A stretch of DNA of 23,581 nt from assembly GCA_030611815.1 (NCBI GenBank), contig JAUWPC010000012.1:1-23581 (forward strand), given 5' to 3'. The DNA comes from Desulfobacteraceae bacterium (lineage in GTDB: Bacteria; Desulfobacterota; DSM-4660; Desulfatiglandales; Desulfatiglandaceae). The notes beneath the pieces are model-generated. The model was not told the DNA's origin. It searched no databases and worked only from the letters and a program-made list of their open reading frames with translations. Below, in pieces: positions 1 to 7,239 of the stretch; position 1 is the first letter of the stretch; each line of letters begins with the position of its first letter. The position numbers and the translations under genes were made by a program.

Positions 1-687
1 ATGGTAAATGCGGCCTCCATGGTCGGCACTGGACAGTTGCCGAAGTTCAAAGAGGATCTATTCAAGGTGGAAGGATGGGACCTCTATCTGATTCCCACGG
101 CAGAAGTCCCTGTTACAAATATACATCGGGACGAGACACTGGCAGAGGAAGATCTCCCAATTTATTATGTGGCTTATACACCCTGCTTCCGATCAGAGGC
201 AGGGTCCTACGGAAAAGACACCCGCGGTCTTATCAGACAGCATCAGTTTAATAAAGTAGAAATGGTCAAGTTTGTGAGGCCGGAGGAATCCTATGACGAA
301 TTAGAAAAACTGACCCGAAACGCAGAAGAGATCCTTAGACGTCTTAAGCTTCCATATCGGGTGGTTTCATTATGTACAGGAGATCTCGGTTTTTCCGCGG
401 CAAAGACCTACGACCTTGAAGTATGGCTCCCCAGTCAGGGTCTTTATCGCGAGATATCTTCATGCAGCAATTTCACTGATTTTCAGGCCAGGAGAGCGGG
501 TATCCGGTTCAAGAAAAGGGAAGGGAGCGGCACAGAGTTGGTGCATACCCTCAACGGGTCTGGTCTCGCTGTAGGGCGAACCTTGGTCGCTATTCTTGAA
601 AACTATCTGCAGGGAGACGGTAGTGTGGCCATACCAGAGGCGCTCAAGCCCTATATGGGAGGAATGGAGTCAATTTCCCAGGCATAA
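1..687 (+). CDS. serS: Seryl-tRNA synthetase, C-terminal part (cut by window edge)
   Basis: Class II aminoacyl-tRNA synthetase that charges tRNA-Ser (and tRNA-Sec) with serine in the cytoplasm. The visible 228 residues are the catalytic half: GTGQLPKF near the start, the motif 2 region with CFRSEAGSYGKDTRGLIRQH, and the motif 3 region with GSGLAVGRTLVAILENY. Full-length enzymes are about 420 to 430 residues, so roughly 200 residues, including the N-terminal coiled-coil tRNA-binding arm, lie before base 1. The ATG at base 1 is an internal methionine in frame, not the start. The stop at 685-687 is followed after 2 nt by the start of the penicillin-binding protein gene, so the two are probably co-transcribed. 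No frame disruption is seen. The identification is certain. Confidence 0.96.
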   Translation: MVNAASMVGTGQLPKFKEDLFKVEGWDLYLIPTAEVPVTNIHRDETLAEEDLPIYYVAYTPCFRSEAGSYGKDTRGLIRQHQFNKVEMVKFVRPEESYDELEKLTRNAEEILRRLKLPYRVVSLCTGDLGFSAAKTYDLEVWLPSQGLYREISSCSNFTDFQARRAGIRFKKREGSGTELVHTLNGSGLAVGRTLVAILENYLQGDGSVAIPEALKPYMGGMESISQA

Positions 688-689
688 AT

Positions 690-2024
690 ATGGACACAAA
701 GCACCTCTATTCTTCGGGCTGGCGAGATCACAGGAAAGGGCTTCAAACCAATTTTTCTTGGAGACGTCTGTTCAGGAAAAACTCTCTCTTGGCTTTTGCT
801 CTGGGAGCTGCCCTAATAGGTCTTTTTCTGATTTTTTTTGGTGTTCCATGGATTTCGGAGCGGATGAGCCAGGCCCGAGGCAGCCTTTCAAAAATGGAAA
901 ACCAGGCAAGTCCTTTGCCCGAAAGGGAGGCTAAGAAGACCGTTTCCATTGATCCGGAGAATTTGAACCTGGACCCTGCTCACCTGTCAGACCGTTTTGT
1001 CCTGGAACGGGGCGGCGTGCCCCTTATCGTGGAATCGTCCTTAGATGCAGGCCTTCAGGACTATATTGTTCATCTCCTTCAGAATTCACAGAACTTAAAG
1101 GCCGCTGTGGTGGTGTTGAGGCCCGATGACGGGCGAATCCTTGCCATGGCAAGCTATGATAAAGACCAAGATGGTGGGGATCTCTGTCTTAAGGCGGATT
1201 TCCCTGCTGCCAGCCTTTTTAAGATTGTCTCAGCGGCAGCAGCCTTTGAATTTGCAGGGTTTACACCCGAAAAGACGGTCTATTTTGAAGGTCGCAAGCA
1301 TACGCTTTACAAGCGTCAACTGAAGCAGAGGAGAGGAAAATACACATCCAAAATCAGCTTCAAAAGGGCCTTTGCCTCATCTATTAACCCTGTTTTCGGG
1401 AAATTGGGGATATACAATTTAGGCCAAAAAGTCATGACCGATTCGGCTGAAAGGTTCTTGTTTAACCAACCGATCCCCTTTGATTTGCCTGTGGCCGAGA
1501 GTTTTGTTCATGTCCCGGATGACGATTTCGGTTTAGCGGAAATCGCTACCGGCTTTAACAAAAACACAACCATATCCCCCCTTCACGCGGCCCTGTTGGC
1601 CTCTGCAGTTGCAAATAACGGCGTTATGATGAAACCCTGGGTGGTCAAGAGGATTTCTCTGGAAGACGGCGAGATTCTTTACCAGAACAGGCCAGCAAAG
1701 ATGACCAGATCCATAAGCAAAAATACAGCAGCCGAGTTAAGAATATTAATGAGGGACACTGTTGTGCACGGAACATGCAGAAAATCTTTCCGGGGGTTAA
1801 GGAGAAAAAAAGCGTTCAAAAACGTGGAGTTAGGGGCGAAAACCGGAACCATCAACGACAAGACAGGCCAGTTTAAATATGACTGGTTGACAGCTTATGT
1901 CCTACCTCCCAATGGCGCGAAGGGAATATGTATTGCCGTATTGGGTGTTCACGGCAAAAAGTTAGGCATACGGGCCAATAAGCTTGGCAGGAACATAATT
2001 AACCACTATTTTTCCTCTTCTTGA
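690..2024 (+). CDS. Membrane-anchored penicillin-binding transpeptidase (single catalytic domain)
   Basis: Penicillin-binding D,D-transpeptidase acting on peptidoglycan in the periplasm. A basic cytoplasmic tail (residues 1-30) precedes one membrane segment (about 31-54, rich in L, A, F and I), then a linker and the transpeptidase domain. The three active-site motifs are present: SLFK (175-178, nucleophile Ser175), SIN (231-233) and KTGT (384-387). At 444 residues it has neither a glycosyltransferase domain nor a large N-terminal pedestal, so it is shorter than FtsI or PBP2 (about 600). It may be a FtsI/PbpA-like minimal class B enzyme; the exact role in division, elongation or sporulation-like processes cannot be told. 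It starts 2 nt after serS with only a weak ribosome site. Its last 19 bases overlap the 3' end of pyrG on the other strand. Family is sure, subfamily is not. Confidence 0.88.
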   Translation: MDTKHLYSSGWRDHRKGLQTNFSWRRLFRKNSLLAFALGAALIGLFLIFFGVPWISERMSQARGSLSKMENQASPLPEREAKKTVSIDPENLNLDPAHLSDRFVLERGGVPLIVESSLDAGLQDYIVHLLQNSQNLKAAVVVLRPDDGRILAMASYDKDQDGGDLCLKADFPAASLFKIVSAAAAFEFAGFTPEKTVYFEGRKHTLYKRQLKQRRGKYTSKISFKRAFASSINPVFGKLGIYNLGQKVMTDSAERFLFNQPIPFDLPVAESFVHVPDDDFGLAEIATGFNKNTTISPLHAALLASAVANNGVMMKPWVVKRISLEDGEILYQNRPAKMTRSISKNTAAELRILMRDTVVHGTCRKSFRGLRRKKAFKNVELGAKTGTINDKTGQFKYDWLTAYVLPPNGAKGICIAVLGVHGKKLGIRANKLGRNIINHYFSSS

Positions 2025-3643
2025 GACAGAGGCAAACCCTTTTCAGAGCCGTTCACAGGTTCACGACCCAGGCATGCCTTGACAAAGCCATAGAAGAGCG
2101 GGGCGGGGTTTTCCATCCTTGATTTGAGTTCAGGGTGGGCCTGCGTGGCAGCAAAAAATCTTAATTGCGGTAATTCAATAAACTCTACCAGCCTCCTGTC
2201 CGGGGATATCCCGGAAAAAACCATCCCCTTTTCCTGCAGAATCAGATGATAGTCAGGGTTTACCTCATACCGGTGTCTGTGCCTCTCCGACACCTCTGTG
2301 CTGCAATACAGGGCATGCACGAGCGTCCCCTCTGTAATCGTGGCAGGGTAGGCCCCGAGCCTCATTGTCCCGCCCTTTTCGGCAACTTTTTTTTGTTCCG
2401 GTAGGATATCAATCACCGGATGAGGCGTATCAGGATCCATCTCAGTTGAATTAGCCCCTGTCAGATTGCAGAGATTCCTTGCAAATTCAATGACGGCTAA
2501 CTGGAGCCCGAGACAAAGGCCCAAAAAGGGGATATCTCGTTCCCTAGCCAAACGGATAGCCTCAATTTTGCCCTCTGTGCCCCGAGACCCGAAACCGCCA
2601 GGGACAACCAGGCCATCCACACCGTCCAAGAAAGATGTATCCTTCAGATCTGTGGTTTCAACCCACTTGAGGTCTATCTTGCAGCTCAGATGTGCCGAAC
2701 AATGATTAAAAGATTCTATGATAGAGGCATAGGAATCCGCTAATCTGGTATATTTTCCACACATGGCAACAGTGATTTGCCTGTCCGGATTTCTGATGTT
2801 GTCGACCAGTTTTTTCCATTTCCTCAGATCAGGAGGGCTATAGATGTTGAGCTTTTTGTGGATAATCTCAGGGAGGCCTTCCTGCTCGAAAATAATCGGC
2901 ATTTCGTAAATATCATCTACGTCCAGGCCGGTGATTACTGCATCAGAATTGACATCGCAAAAGTTGGAGATCTTGTCCTTAATTTCTTTGGTCAGAAAAT
3001 CTGGGCACCTACCTATGATGATATCAGGAAAGATTCCCCGCTGTTTCAAGAGATTTACACTCTGCTGCGTGGGTTTGGATTTTTGTTCATTAACCCCGTA
3101 AGGAACCGGCACATAAGTCAAATGGATGTAAATGATGTTGTCCCGGCCCACGTCCTCTTTCATCTGTCTCATGGCCTCTAAAAAGAGCTCGTTTTCGATA
3201 TCCCCTACTGTTCCACCAATTTCTATGATAACCAAGTCAGGGTTTTCTTCCTGGACTATTTCAAATATGTGGTTTTTTATTAAATCTGTCACATGAGGAA
3301 TGTACTGAACTGTCTTTCCAAGGTAGTCCCCCTTCCGTTCCTTTTTCCTGACCATGTTGAATACTTTGCCCATGGTCAGGTTCCACCTCGATTTGCACGT
3401 CACCCCCAAGAACCGTTCGTAGTGACCGAAGTCCATGTCTACCTCTCCCCCGTCATCTAATACAAATACCTCACCATGTTCAAATGGGTTCATGGTGCCA
3501 GGGTCTACATTAAGATAGCCGTCACATTTGATTGGGATGATTTTGAGTTTTGAGGAGAGAAGGTGGCCAATAGAAGCAACGGCGATCCCTTTGCCAAGGC
3601 CTGAAAGGACGCCACCCGTAACGGAGATGTATTTTGTAGGCAT
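2006..3643 (-). CDS. pyrG: CTP synthase, divergent form
   Basis: Makes CTP from UTP, ATP and glutamine, the last step of de novo pyrimidine nucleotide synthesis. The N-terminal synthetase domain starts with YISVTGGVLSGLGKG. The glutaminase domain carries GGFGSRGTEGK, the nucleophile motif GLCLGLQ (Cys377) and the HPE pair near the C-terminus (His503, Glu505). I place the start at 3643 (MPTKYISV, 545 aa), because homologues begin there and an AAAGGA lies about 12 nt upstream. An in-frame ATG at 3679 would add 12 residues, but it falls inside a perfect hairpin (3677-3700). Parts of the synthetase domain differ from the usual form: KCDGYLN where most have a KxDPYxN motif, and CKSRWNLTMGKVF in place of the usual NNFTTGxxY region. 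The 3' end overlaps the penicillin-binding protein gene by 19 bp. Confidence 0.95.
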   Translation of the reverse strand: MPTKYISVTGGVLSGLGKGIAVASIGHLLSSKLKIIPIKCDGYLNVDPGTMNPFEHGEVFVLDDGGEVDMDFGHYERFLGVTCKSRWNLTMGKVFNMVRKKERKGDYLGKTVQYIPHVTDLIKNHIFEIVQEENPDLVIIEIGGTVGDIENELFLEAMRQMKEDVGRDNIIYIHLTYVPVPYGVNEQKSKPTQQSVNLLKQRGIFPDIIIGRCPDFLTKEIKDKISNFCDVNSDAVITGLDVDDIYEMPIIFEQEGLPEIIHKKLNIYSPPDLRKWKKLVDNIRNPDRQITVAMCGKYTRLADSYASIIESFNHCSAHLSCKIDLKWVETTDLKDTSFLDGVDGLVVPGGFGSRGTEGKIEAIRLARERDIPFLGLCLGLQLAVIEFARNLCNLTGANSTEMDPDTPHPVIDILPEQKKVAEKGGTMRLGAYPATITEGTLVHALYCSTEVSERHRHRYEVNPDYHLILQEKGMVFSGISPDRRLVEFIELPQLRFFAATQAHPELKSRMENPAPLFYGFVKACLGREPVNGSEKGLPLSQEEEK

Positions 3644-3676
3644 TTGGATCGGTATTCCTTTCAAAATATTGACACC

Positions 3677-3700
3677 CATGTAAAAAGTCCTTTTTACATG
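3677..3700. repeat. Perfect hairpin at the 5' side of pyrG
   Basis: Ten-base arms CATGTAAAAA and TTTTTACATG flank a GTCC loop without mismatch. It lies 34 nt upstream of the chosen pyrG start and covers the alternative upstream ATG. In pyrG mRNA it would form in the leader, or it may be one end of the 3680-3794 inverted-repeat element. A role in expression is only a guess. Confidence 0.6.
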
Positions 3701-3794
3701 AATTCAGGGATTTAGGGATTCAGGAATTGCGAATTATTGTGAATGGTTAGGCCTAAGGGCGTTGCTCCAAATCCTGAAGTTTTTGACTTTTTAC
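3680..3794. repeat. Short inverted-repeat element between pgeF and pyrG
   Basis: GTAAAAAGTC at 3680-3689 is matched exactly by GACTTTTTAC at 3785-3794, giving 10-bp perfect terminal inverted repeats around 115 bp of non-coding DNA. Just outside the right end is CGAGACC, a core also found at both ends of the 5337-5498 element. The interior holds an AT-rich imperfect tandem repeat (3701-3735, units like ATTCAGGGATTTAGG). It looks like a MITE-type element, but no transposase or target duplication was established. Confidence 0.4.
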
Positions 3795-3881
3795 GAGACC
3801 ATCAAATGTTGTATTGAGCATATGGCCAAACTTATGCCTGTTCACAGATTTAATCAACCAGTAAATCGGGGTCCTCATTTT

Positions 3882-4685
3882 TCAAGACCCCAACATAACA
3901 ACGGTCCCGAATCGGCCTGTTTCTCCCTCACCCCTATAGGAGTAGAAAAGGTCAGTCCTGCAGCGGGTGCAGATACTGGAGATTTCAATATTTTCCTGCC
4001 TGAGGCCCGCATTTACAAGTTGCCACTCACTGATGGCCCACAGATTGAAGTGGTTTTCGCGGACCATGAATTCTTCGAAGCTATTTGGGAATATCTTTTC
4101 ATGGCCGACAAATTCAGCGCAGCAGGGCCCGAGAGAGGGTCCGATGGTCGCCAAGAGATCGTGTCCCTTGCAACCAAAATCGTGTTTCATTCGTGTAACA
4201 ATGGTTCCGAGTATATTCTTGGCATTCCCCCGCCAACCACAATGGACGTTGGCCACCACTCTTTTTTCGGGGTCAAATATGATGACCCCCTGGCAGTCCG
4301 CCTGCTTCACCAGGATAGCAATGTTAGGGGTGTCTGTTATAACGGCGTCTACGGACGGGGGTTCAACCTTTCTGTCTATCTGCTCTGGTCTAAAAACAAA
4401 AACACCGTTACCATGAGACTGGTTCATGAAGATGAGATGGTTGGCGCCAAGGGTATTCTTGATAATTGCAAGATTTGAGGTTACATTCCGTGGCAGATCT
4501 CCCACGTCATAACTGGTATTTAGGAAGTCGTAAGGGGGACTGCTCGTGCCCCCCTGTCTGGTAAAAGTCCCGTGGACAAGCTGTGGATAACGGGAAAGAC
4601 TGGGGTACCGGAAATATGGGGCAGGTTCTCTTATCCATAAAAGGCCGGATCGATCAGGTACGCCAATGCTTGAGAAAGGGTTCAT
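3882..4685 (-). CDS. pgeF: Peptidoglycan editing factor PgeF (YfiH/LACC1 laccase-fold family)
   Basis: Member of the multicopper-oxidase-like YfiH family. Known members include PgeF, which removes mis-incorporated amino acids from peptidoglycan precursors, and LACC1-like purine nucleoside enzymes. The 267-residue length is typical. Family signatures are visible in order: HGTFTRQGGTS (38-48), NQSHGNGV (88-95), DAVITD (113-118), KQADCQG (127-133), NVHCGWRG (146-153) and GPSLGPCC (182-189). His91, Cys131 and His148 are the expected metal or catalytic residues. It lies upstream of pyrG on the same strand, about 240 nt away, with a repeat element between them, so co-transcription is uncertain. The preceding gene on this strand is the SRP RNA. 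The family call is strong; the exact substrate is not readable from sequence. Confidence 0.9.
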   Translation of the reverse strand: MNPFSSIGVPDRSGLLWIREPAPYFRYPSLSRYPQLVHGTFTRQGGTSSPPYDFLNTSYDVGDLPRNVTSNLAIIKNTLGANHLIFMNQSHGNGVFVFRPEQIDRKVEPPSVDAVITDTPNIAILVKQADCQGVIIFDPEKRVVANVHCGWRGNAKNILGTIVTRMKHDFGCKGHDLLATIGPSLGPCCAEFVGHEKIFPNSFEEFMVRENHFNLWAISEWQLVNAGLRQENIEISSICTRCRTDLFYSYRGEGETGRFGTVVMLGS

Positions 4686-4720
4686 GAGAAGGAAATGTTT
4701 GGGGGAATTTTAATAGAAGT

Positions 4721-4995
4721 CCTTGGCCGTGCATCCTTATTCGAACAGAGACCGAGTTGTCCTTGCCACCCGGAGAAAGGGCATAGATACCATCACGACA
4801 CAGGCCTTCTTACTTACCGCTGCTTCCTCCCGGACCTGACGGGGTTCGTAAGCGCCTGTTACGTGAGGTCCATGTCAACTCCAAATGTGACAGAGGGTCA
4901 ACTTGGATCAAGGCTCTCCTGAAGGATTTTCAACCCCGCATGAGCGGATTTCGGGTTACAGGGCACCGCTAACGCCCCATCTAGCACGACCAAGG
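4721..4995 (-). ncRNA. ffs: Signal recognition particle RNA, large form with Alu domain
   Basis: RNA scaffold of the signal recognition particle, binding Ffh for co-translational membrane targeting. On the minus strand the S-domain core reads GTCAGGTCCGGGAGGAAGCA (in 4815-4846), with a GGGA tetraloop and the conserved asymmetric loop. Upstream is the Alu-domain signature GCGGTGCCCTGTAACC with its UGUAA motif. The ends close by a 12-bp helix: 5' CCTTGGTCGTGC (4984-4995) pairs with 3' GCACGGCCAAGG (4721-4732), with one G-U pair. The ~275 nt length matches large SRP RNAs, as in Bacillus, not the ~114 nt E. coli 4.5S RNA. The 5' end is 18 nt after the HU gene stop and no clear separate promoter is seen, so processing from an HU transcript is possible. 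No clear terminator follows. Confidence 0.93.
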
Positions 4996-5013
4996 TCCTC
5001 AAAGGCAAAGGCC

Positions 5014-5292
5014 CTAAAAGAGATCTACCCTCTCTTTCAACTCTTTTCCCACTTTGAAAAAGGGAAGTTTCTTACTAGCGACCTTTATCATTTCTCCTGT
5101 CTTGGGGTTCCGGCCTTTGTAGCCGTCATATTTTTTTACTTTAAAACTTCCGAGCCCCCTGATTTCGACCCTCTCACCCCTGATGAGAGCTGCTTCCATT
5201 TCTCCAAAGACAGTGTTCACCACCTCTTCCGCCTTTCTGAGGGGTAAACTCTCTTCTTTGGCCAAGGATTCTATCAACTGTGATTTGTTCAT
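5014..5292 (-). CDS. HU/IHF-family DNA-bending protein
   Basis: Small nucleoid protein that binds DNA as a dimer and bends it. The 92 residues match the family length and pattern: an N-terminal helical half (MNKSQLIESLAKEESLPLRKAEEV), then the beta-arm region with GLGSFKVKK and GRNPKTGEMIKV, and a C-terminal helix. A strong ribosome site (GGGGGAGAG) lies directly before the ATG. It could be HU or one IHF subunit; the arm sequence fits either. Its stop lies 18 nt before the SRP RNA on the same strand. Upstream is the repeat-rich spacer, with a partial copy of the inverted-repeat element end at about 5307-5331. Confidence 0.9.
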   Translation of the reverse strand: MNKSQLIESLAKEESLPLRKAEEVVNTVFGEMEAALIRGERVEIRGLGSFKVKKYDGYKGRNPKTGEMIKVASKKLPFFKVGKELKERVDLF

Positions 5293-5336
5293 CTCTCCCC
5301 CTTGTGAGACGTTTGCAAAATACCCCTTTCAAGTTC

Positions 5337-5498
5337 CGAGACCTTTGAAAAACGCCCCCCTTTCGAAGTCTGCGCTTATCTGCACAATCTCTGCGTTGCG
5401 TTCGGATTTTAATCCTCGAAATATTCTACATATTCCTGTGGGTAAAATCCTCTCTCGCCTTGATCTTGAACGAAATTGAGCATTTTTAAAAGGTCTCG
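5337..5498. repeat. 162-bp MITE-like inverted-repeat element
   Basis: The left end reads CGAGACCTTTGAAAAACG and the right end, reverse complemented, reads CGAGACCTTTTAAAAATGC, so the element has about 18-bp imperfect terminal inverted repeats. It contains no open frame. The left end is also present as a degraded direct copy next to it (GAGACGTTTGCAAAATACCCC, 5308-5328), so two left ends stand side by side upstream of the HU gene. This is the layout expected of a non-autonomous mobile element or palindromic repeat family. Confidence 0.5.
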
Positions 5499-5877
5499 TT
5501 CCTTTTCCTAAACGTCATAAATCTTCCGAAAAAGATTTATGATCGGCCGCCTGTAAGAGTACGGGCACGTACACGCAGGAAACCCGTGTTTGAAGATGCA
5601 GGGATCTTCTATAATTAAGTTACGCAGGCTGATAAAAAATAGTTGATCAAAGGTAGCAAGTCAAGGATAAATCGGCAAAAAATATGTCATGAATAACAAA
5701 AAAAGAGATAGATACCCTCGGGCGGACCGTTTACATTTGCGGCTCCTTTCGCTATAAGAAGCCACGAGCAACTGTTAGCCGTCTACATAAATCGAATTAC
5801 CAACCCCAGATGAGGCAGCTTGTTTTTGTTGGTCCTGGAAGGTACTCTGATTTAAATGCCTAAAGGGCCTAAAGTTT
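5499..5877. other. Gene-free spacer with a possible folded RNA
   Basis: No convincing open reading frame on either strand. From 5549 to 5629, outer arms GCCTG-TAA and TTACGCAGGC enclose two inner hairpins: ACGGG/CCCGT (5561-5587) and a perfect GAAGAT/ATCTTC (5592-5609). That is a three-way-junction shape. I matched it to no known riboswitch or RNA family, and short stems arise by chance. The rest shows nothing recognisable. Confidence 0.2.
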
Positions 5878-6053
5878 GAAGTGCCTAAAGTTAAGGAACT
5901 TCGTAACATTTTATAAGAAATTGTTTTCACAAGGCCTGCCCGCCATTGCCGACATTTTGGGATATGCCAGCATCCAGCAATGAAGTGGGGAGTGTGAAGT
6001 GTGGAGTTGAGAGTTCAAACAGGAATTCTTCCTTTCTTAACTTTAGGCACTCC
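5878..6053. repeat. Inverted-repeat pair built on GTGCCTAAAGTTAAG
   Basis: GAAGTGCCTAAAGTTAAG (5878-5895) is matched in inverse by 6036-6053 with 17 of 18 bases. Outside the arms both sides carry AAGTTTGAAGT, so the similarity extends past an insertion. A further direct copy of GAAGTGCCTAAAGTT is at 10283-10297, just after rpsA, and shortened ones lie at 5856-5876. This is a dispersed repeat family. The arms here enclose a likely integrase scrap. Confidence 0.45.
5891..5983 (+). pseudogene. Possible remnant of a tyrosine recombinase C-terminus
   Basis: An open stretch of 30 codons ends at the TGA at 5981-5983 and reads SQGLPAIADILGYASIQQ at its end, after LRNF. This resembles the box II region of phage-type integrases, where LR-H-F-A-T is followed by G-x-x-L-x-x-I-A-D-I-L-G-H-A-S-I-Q-T-T. 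The canonical His of LGH is Tyr here. The catalytic Arg-His and the Tyr nucleophile are absent, and there is no start or upstream domain. It would be a fragment only. The match is short, so the call is tentative. Confidence 0.3.
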
Positions 6054-6096
6054 GAGCTCGTAACTTCAAACTTGGAAAAACCAGTATCCAGCTCGG

Positions 6097-6131
6097 TTCA
6101 ATAGTCAATATTCAATCTTCAATCTTCAATT
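6097..6131. repeat. AT-rich tandem repeat (TTCAATC units) before hisC
   Basis: About five near-copies of the 7-mer TTCAATC/TTCAATA run up to 17 nt before the hisC start. Similar units occur, in inverse, at the 3' end of the histidine kinase gene (14361-14388). No function is evident. Confidence 0.5.
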
Positions 6132-6147
6132 ACAGAGGGTGTTCGGT

Positions 6148-7239
6148 ATGAGAAAATTAGTACGAAAAGGGGTAGAGGATTTGGTTCCCTATCCGCCAGG
6201 GAAGCCTATAGAAGAACTTGAAAGAGAACTGGGGATCAGTGGTTCCATTAAATTGGCTTCCAATGAAAACCCGTTGGGACCATCTCCTTTGGCCGCCCAG
6301 GCGGTGATGAATAAGGTCTCTACCCTTAACCGATACCCTGACGGGAGCGGCTATTATCTCAAGTCAAAGTTGAGCGAAAAATTCAATATCCCCTCTGATC
6401 AGATTATCTTGGGGAACGGTTCAAATGAGCTGATTGAACTAATCATTAGAACATTTCTGTCCTCCGGAGATCAAACGATACAGCCATTCCCCACCTTTTT
6501 GGTCTACGAAAAGATAGTCAAAGGGGCCGGAGGCGATATGTCCTCTGTCCCTCTTTCGAATCTCAGCATCGATTTAAAGGGGATCCTTAACGCAATTACC
6601 CCAAAGACCAAGATCATATTCATCTGCAATCCAAATAACCCCACTGGCGCCGCCATTTCGAAGGATGAAATGATCCAATTCTTACGAGAGATTCCGGGAG
6701 ATATCATCGTGGTGTTAGATGAGGCCTATTGCGAATTTGTCACCGATGAAAAGACGGCAAATGGCATTGACCTGTTGGACGAACACCCTTTTCTGTTGGT
6801 GTTGAGGACCTTTTCAAAGCTGTACGGCCTTGCCGGATTGAGAATCGGTTACGGATTTGCTTCAGAAATGGTAGTTGAATATATGAACCGGGTCAGACAG
6901 CCTTTCAATGCGAATACCTTGGCCCAGGCGGCTGCCACCGCTGCGTTGGACGATTCTGCATTTGTCCATAAAACTCTTCAGGTAGTACGAGAAGGCCTCC
7001 ACTATTTATGCCACAATCTTGATGAAATCGGCCTTCAATATGTCCCTACACAGACCAATTTCTTTTTGATAAAAGTACCCGGCGGCGGGAAAAGGATTTA
7101 CGAATTGATGCTCGAACAAGGGGTTATCGTTCGAGCCATGGATAGTTATGACCTTCCCGATTATATCAGGATATCCGTTGGGTTACCGGAAGAGAACCAA
7201 AGGTTTATCGAGACCCTTAGGAAGGCCTTACCTATGTAG
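6148..7239 (+). CDS. hisC: Histidinol-phosphate aminotransferase
   Basis: PLP-dependent class II aminotransferase that converts imidazole acetol phosphate to histidinol phosphate in histidine synthesis. Signatures in the 363-residue product: SNENPLGPSP near residue 38, a CNPNNPTG motif (160-167), DEAY (191-194), the Schiff-base lysine in TFSKLYGLAG (Lys224) and GLRIGYG just after it. The start at ATG 6148 is chosen because AGAGGG (6134-6139) sits 8 nt before it; an in-frame GTG at 6139 overlaps that site. No other his genes are nearby. HisC-type enzymes away from a his operon sometimes act on aromatic amino acids, so a broader aminotransferase role remains possible. Its stop codon TAG lies inside a dispersed 22-bp repeat that begins the 7232-7368 element. 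Confidence 0.93.
   Translation: MRKLVRKGVEDLVPYPPGKPIEELERELGISGSIKLASNENPLGPSPLAAQAVMNKVSTLNRYPDGSGYYLKSKLSEKFNIPSDQIILGNGSNELIELIIRTFLSSGDQTIQPFPTFLVYEKIVKGAGGDMSSVPLSNLSIDLKGILNAITPKTKIIFICNPNNPTGAAISKDEMIQFLREIPGDIIVVLDEAYCEFVTDEKTANGIDLLDEHPFLLVLRTFSKLYGLAGLRIGYGFASEMVVEYMNRVRQPFNANTLAQAAATAALDDSAFVHKTLQVVREGLHYLCHNLDEIGLQYVPTQTNFFLIKVPGGGKRIYELMLEQGVIVRAMDSYDLPDYIRISVGLPEENQRFIETLRKALPM

Noticed and set aside
3644..3679. Longer pyrG start at ATG 3679
   Set aside because: It adds 12 residues absent from homologues and falls in a hairpin; MPTKYISV at 3643 is the usual CTP synthase start.
3762..4478. A long plus-strand open frame of 238 codons
   Set aside because: It is antisense to the well-supported pgeF gene, shows no recognisable motif and is an overlapping-frame shadow.
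4695..5247. Plus-strand open frames over the SRP RNA and HU gene
   Set aside because: The region is fully explained by the SRP RNA and HU gene on the other strand; the translations resemble no protein.
5549..5629. Cyclic-di-GMP or other riboswitch in the HU-hisC spacer
   Set aside because: The conserved riboswitch sequence blocks are missing, and the downstream gene is hundreds of bases away.
6097..6131. CRISPR array
   Set aside because: Units are 7 nt, contiguous and without spacers, so it is a simple tandem repeat. No CRISPR array or Cas1/Cas2 was seen; Cas4-like similarity at 19093-20931 is only to the nuclease fold.
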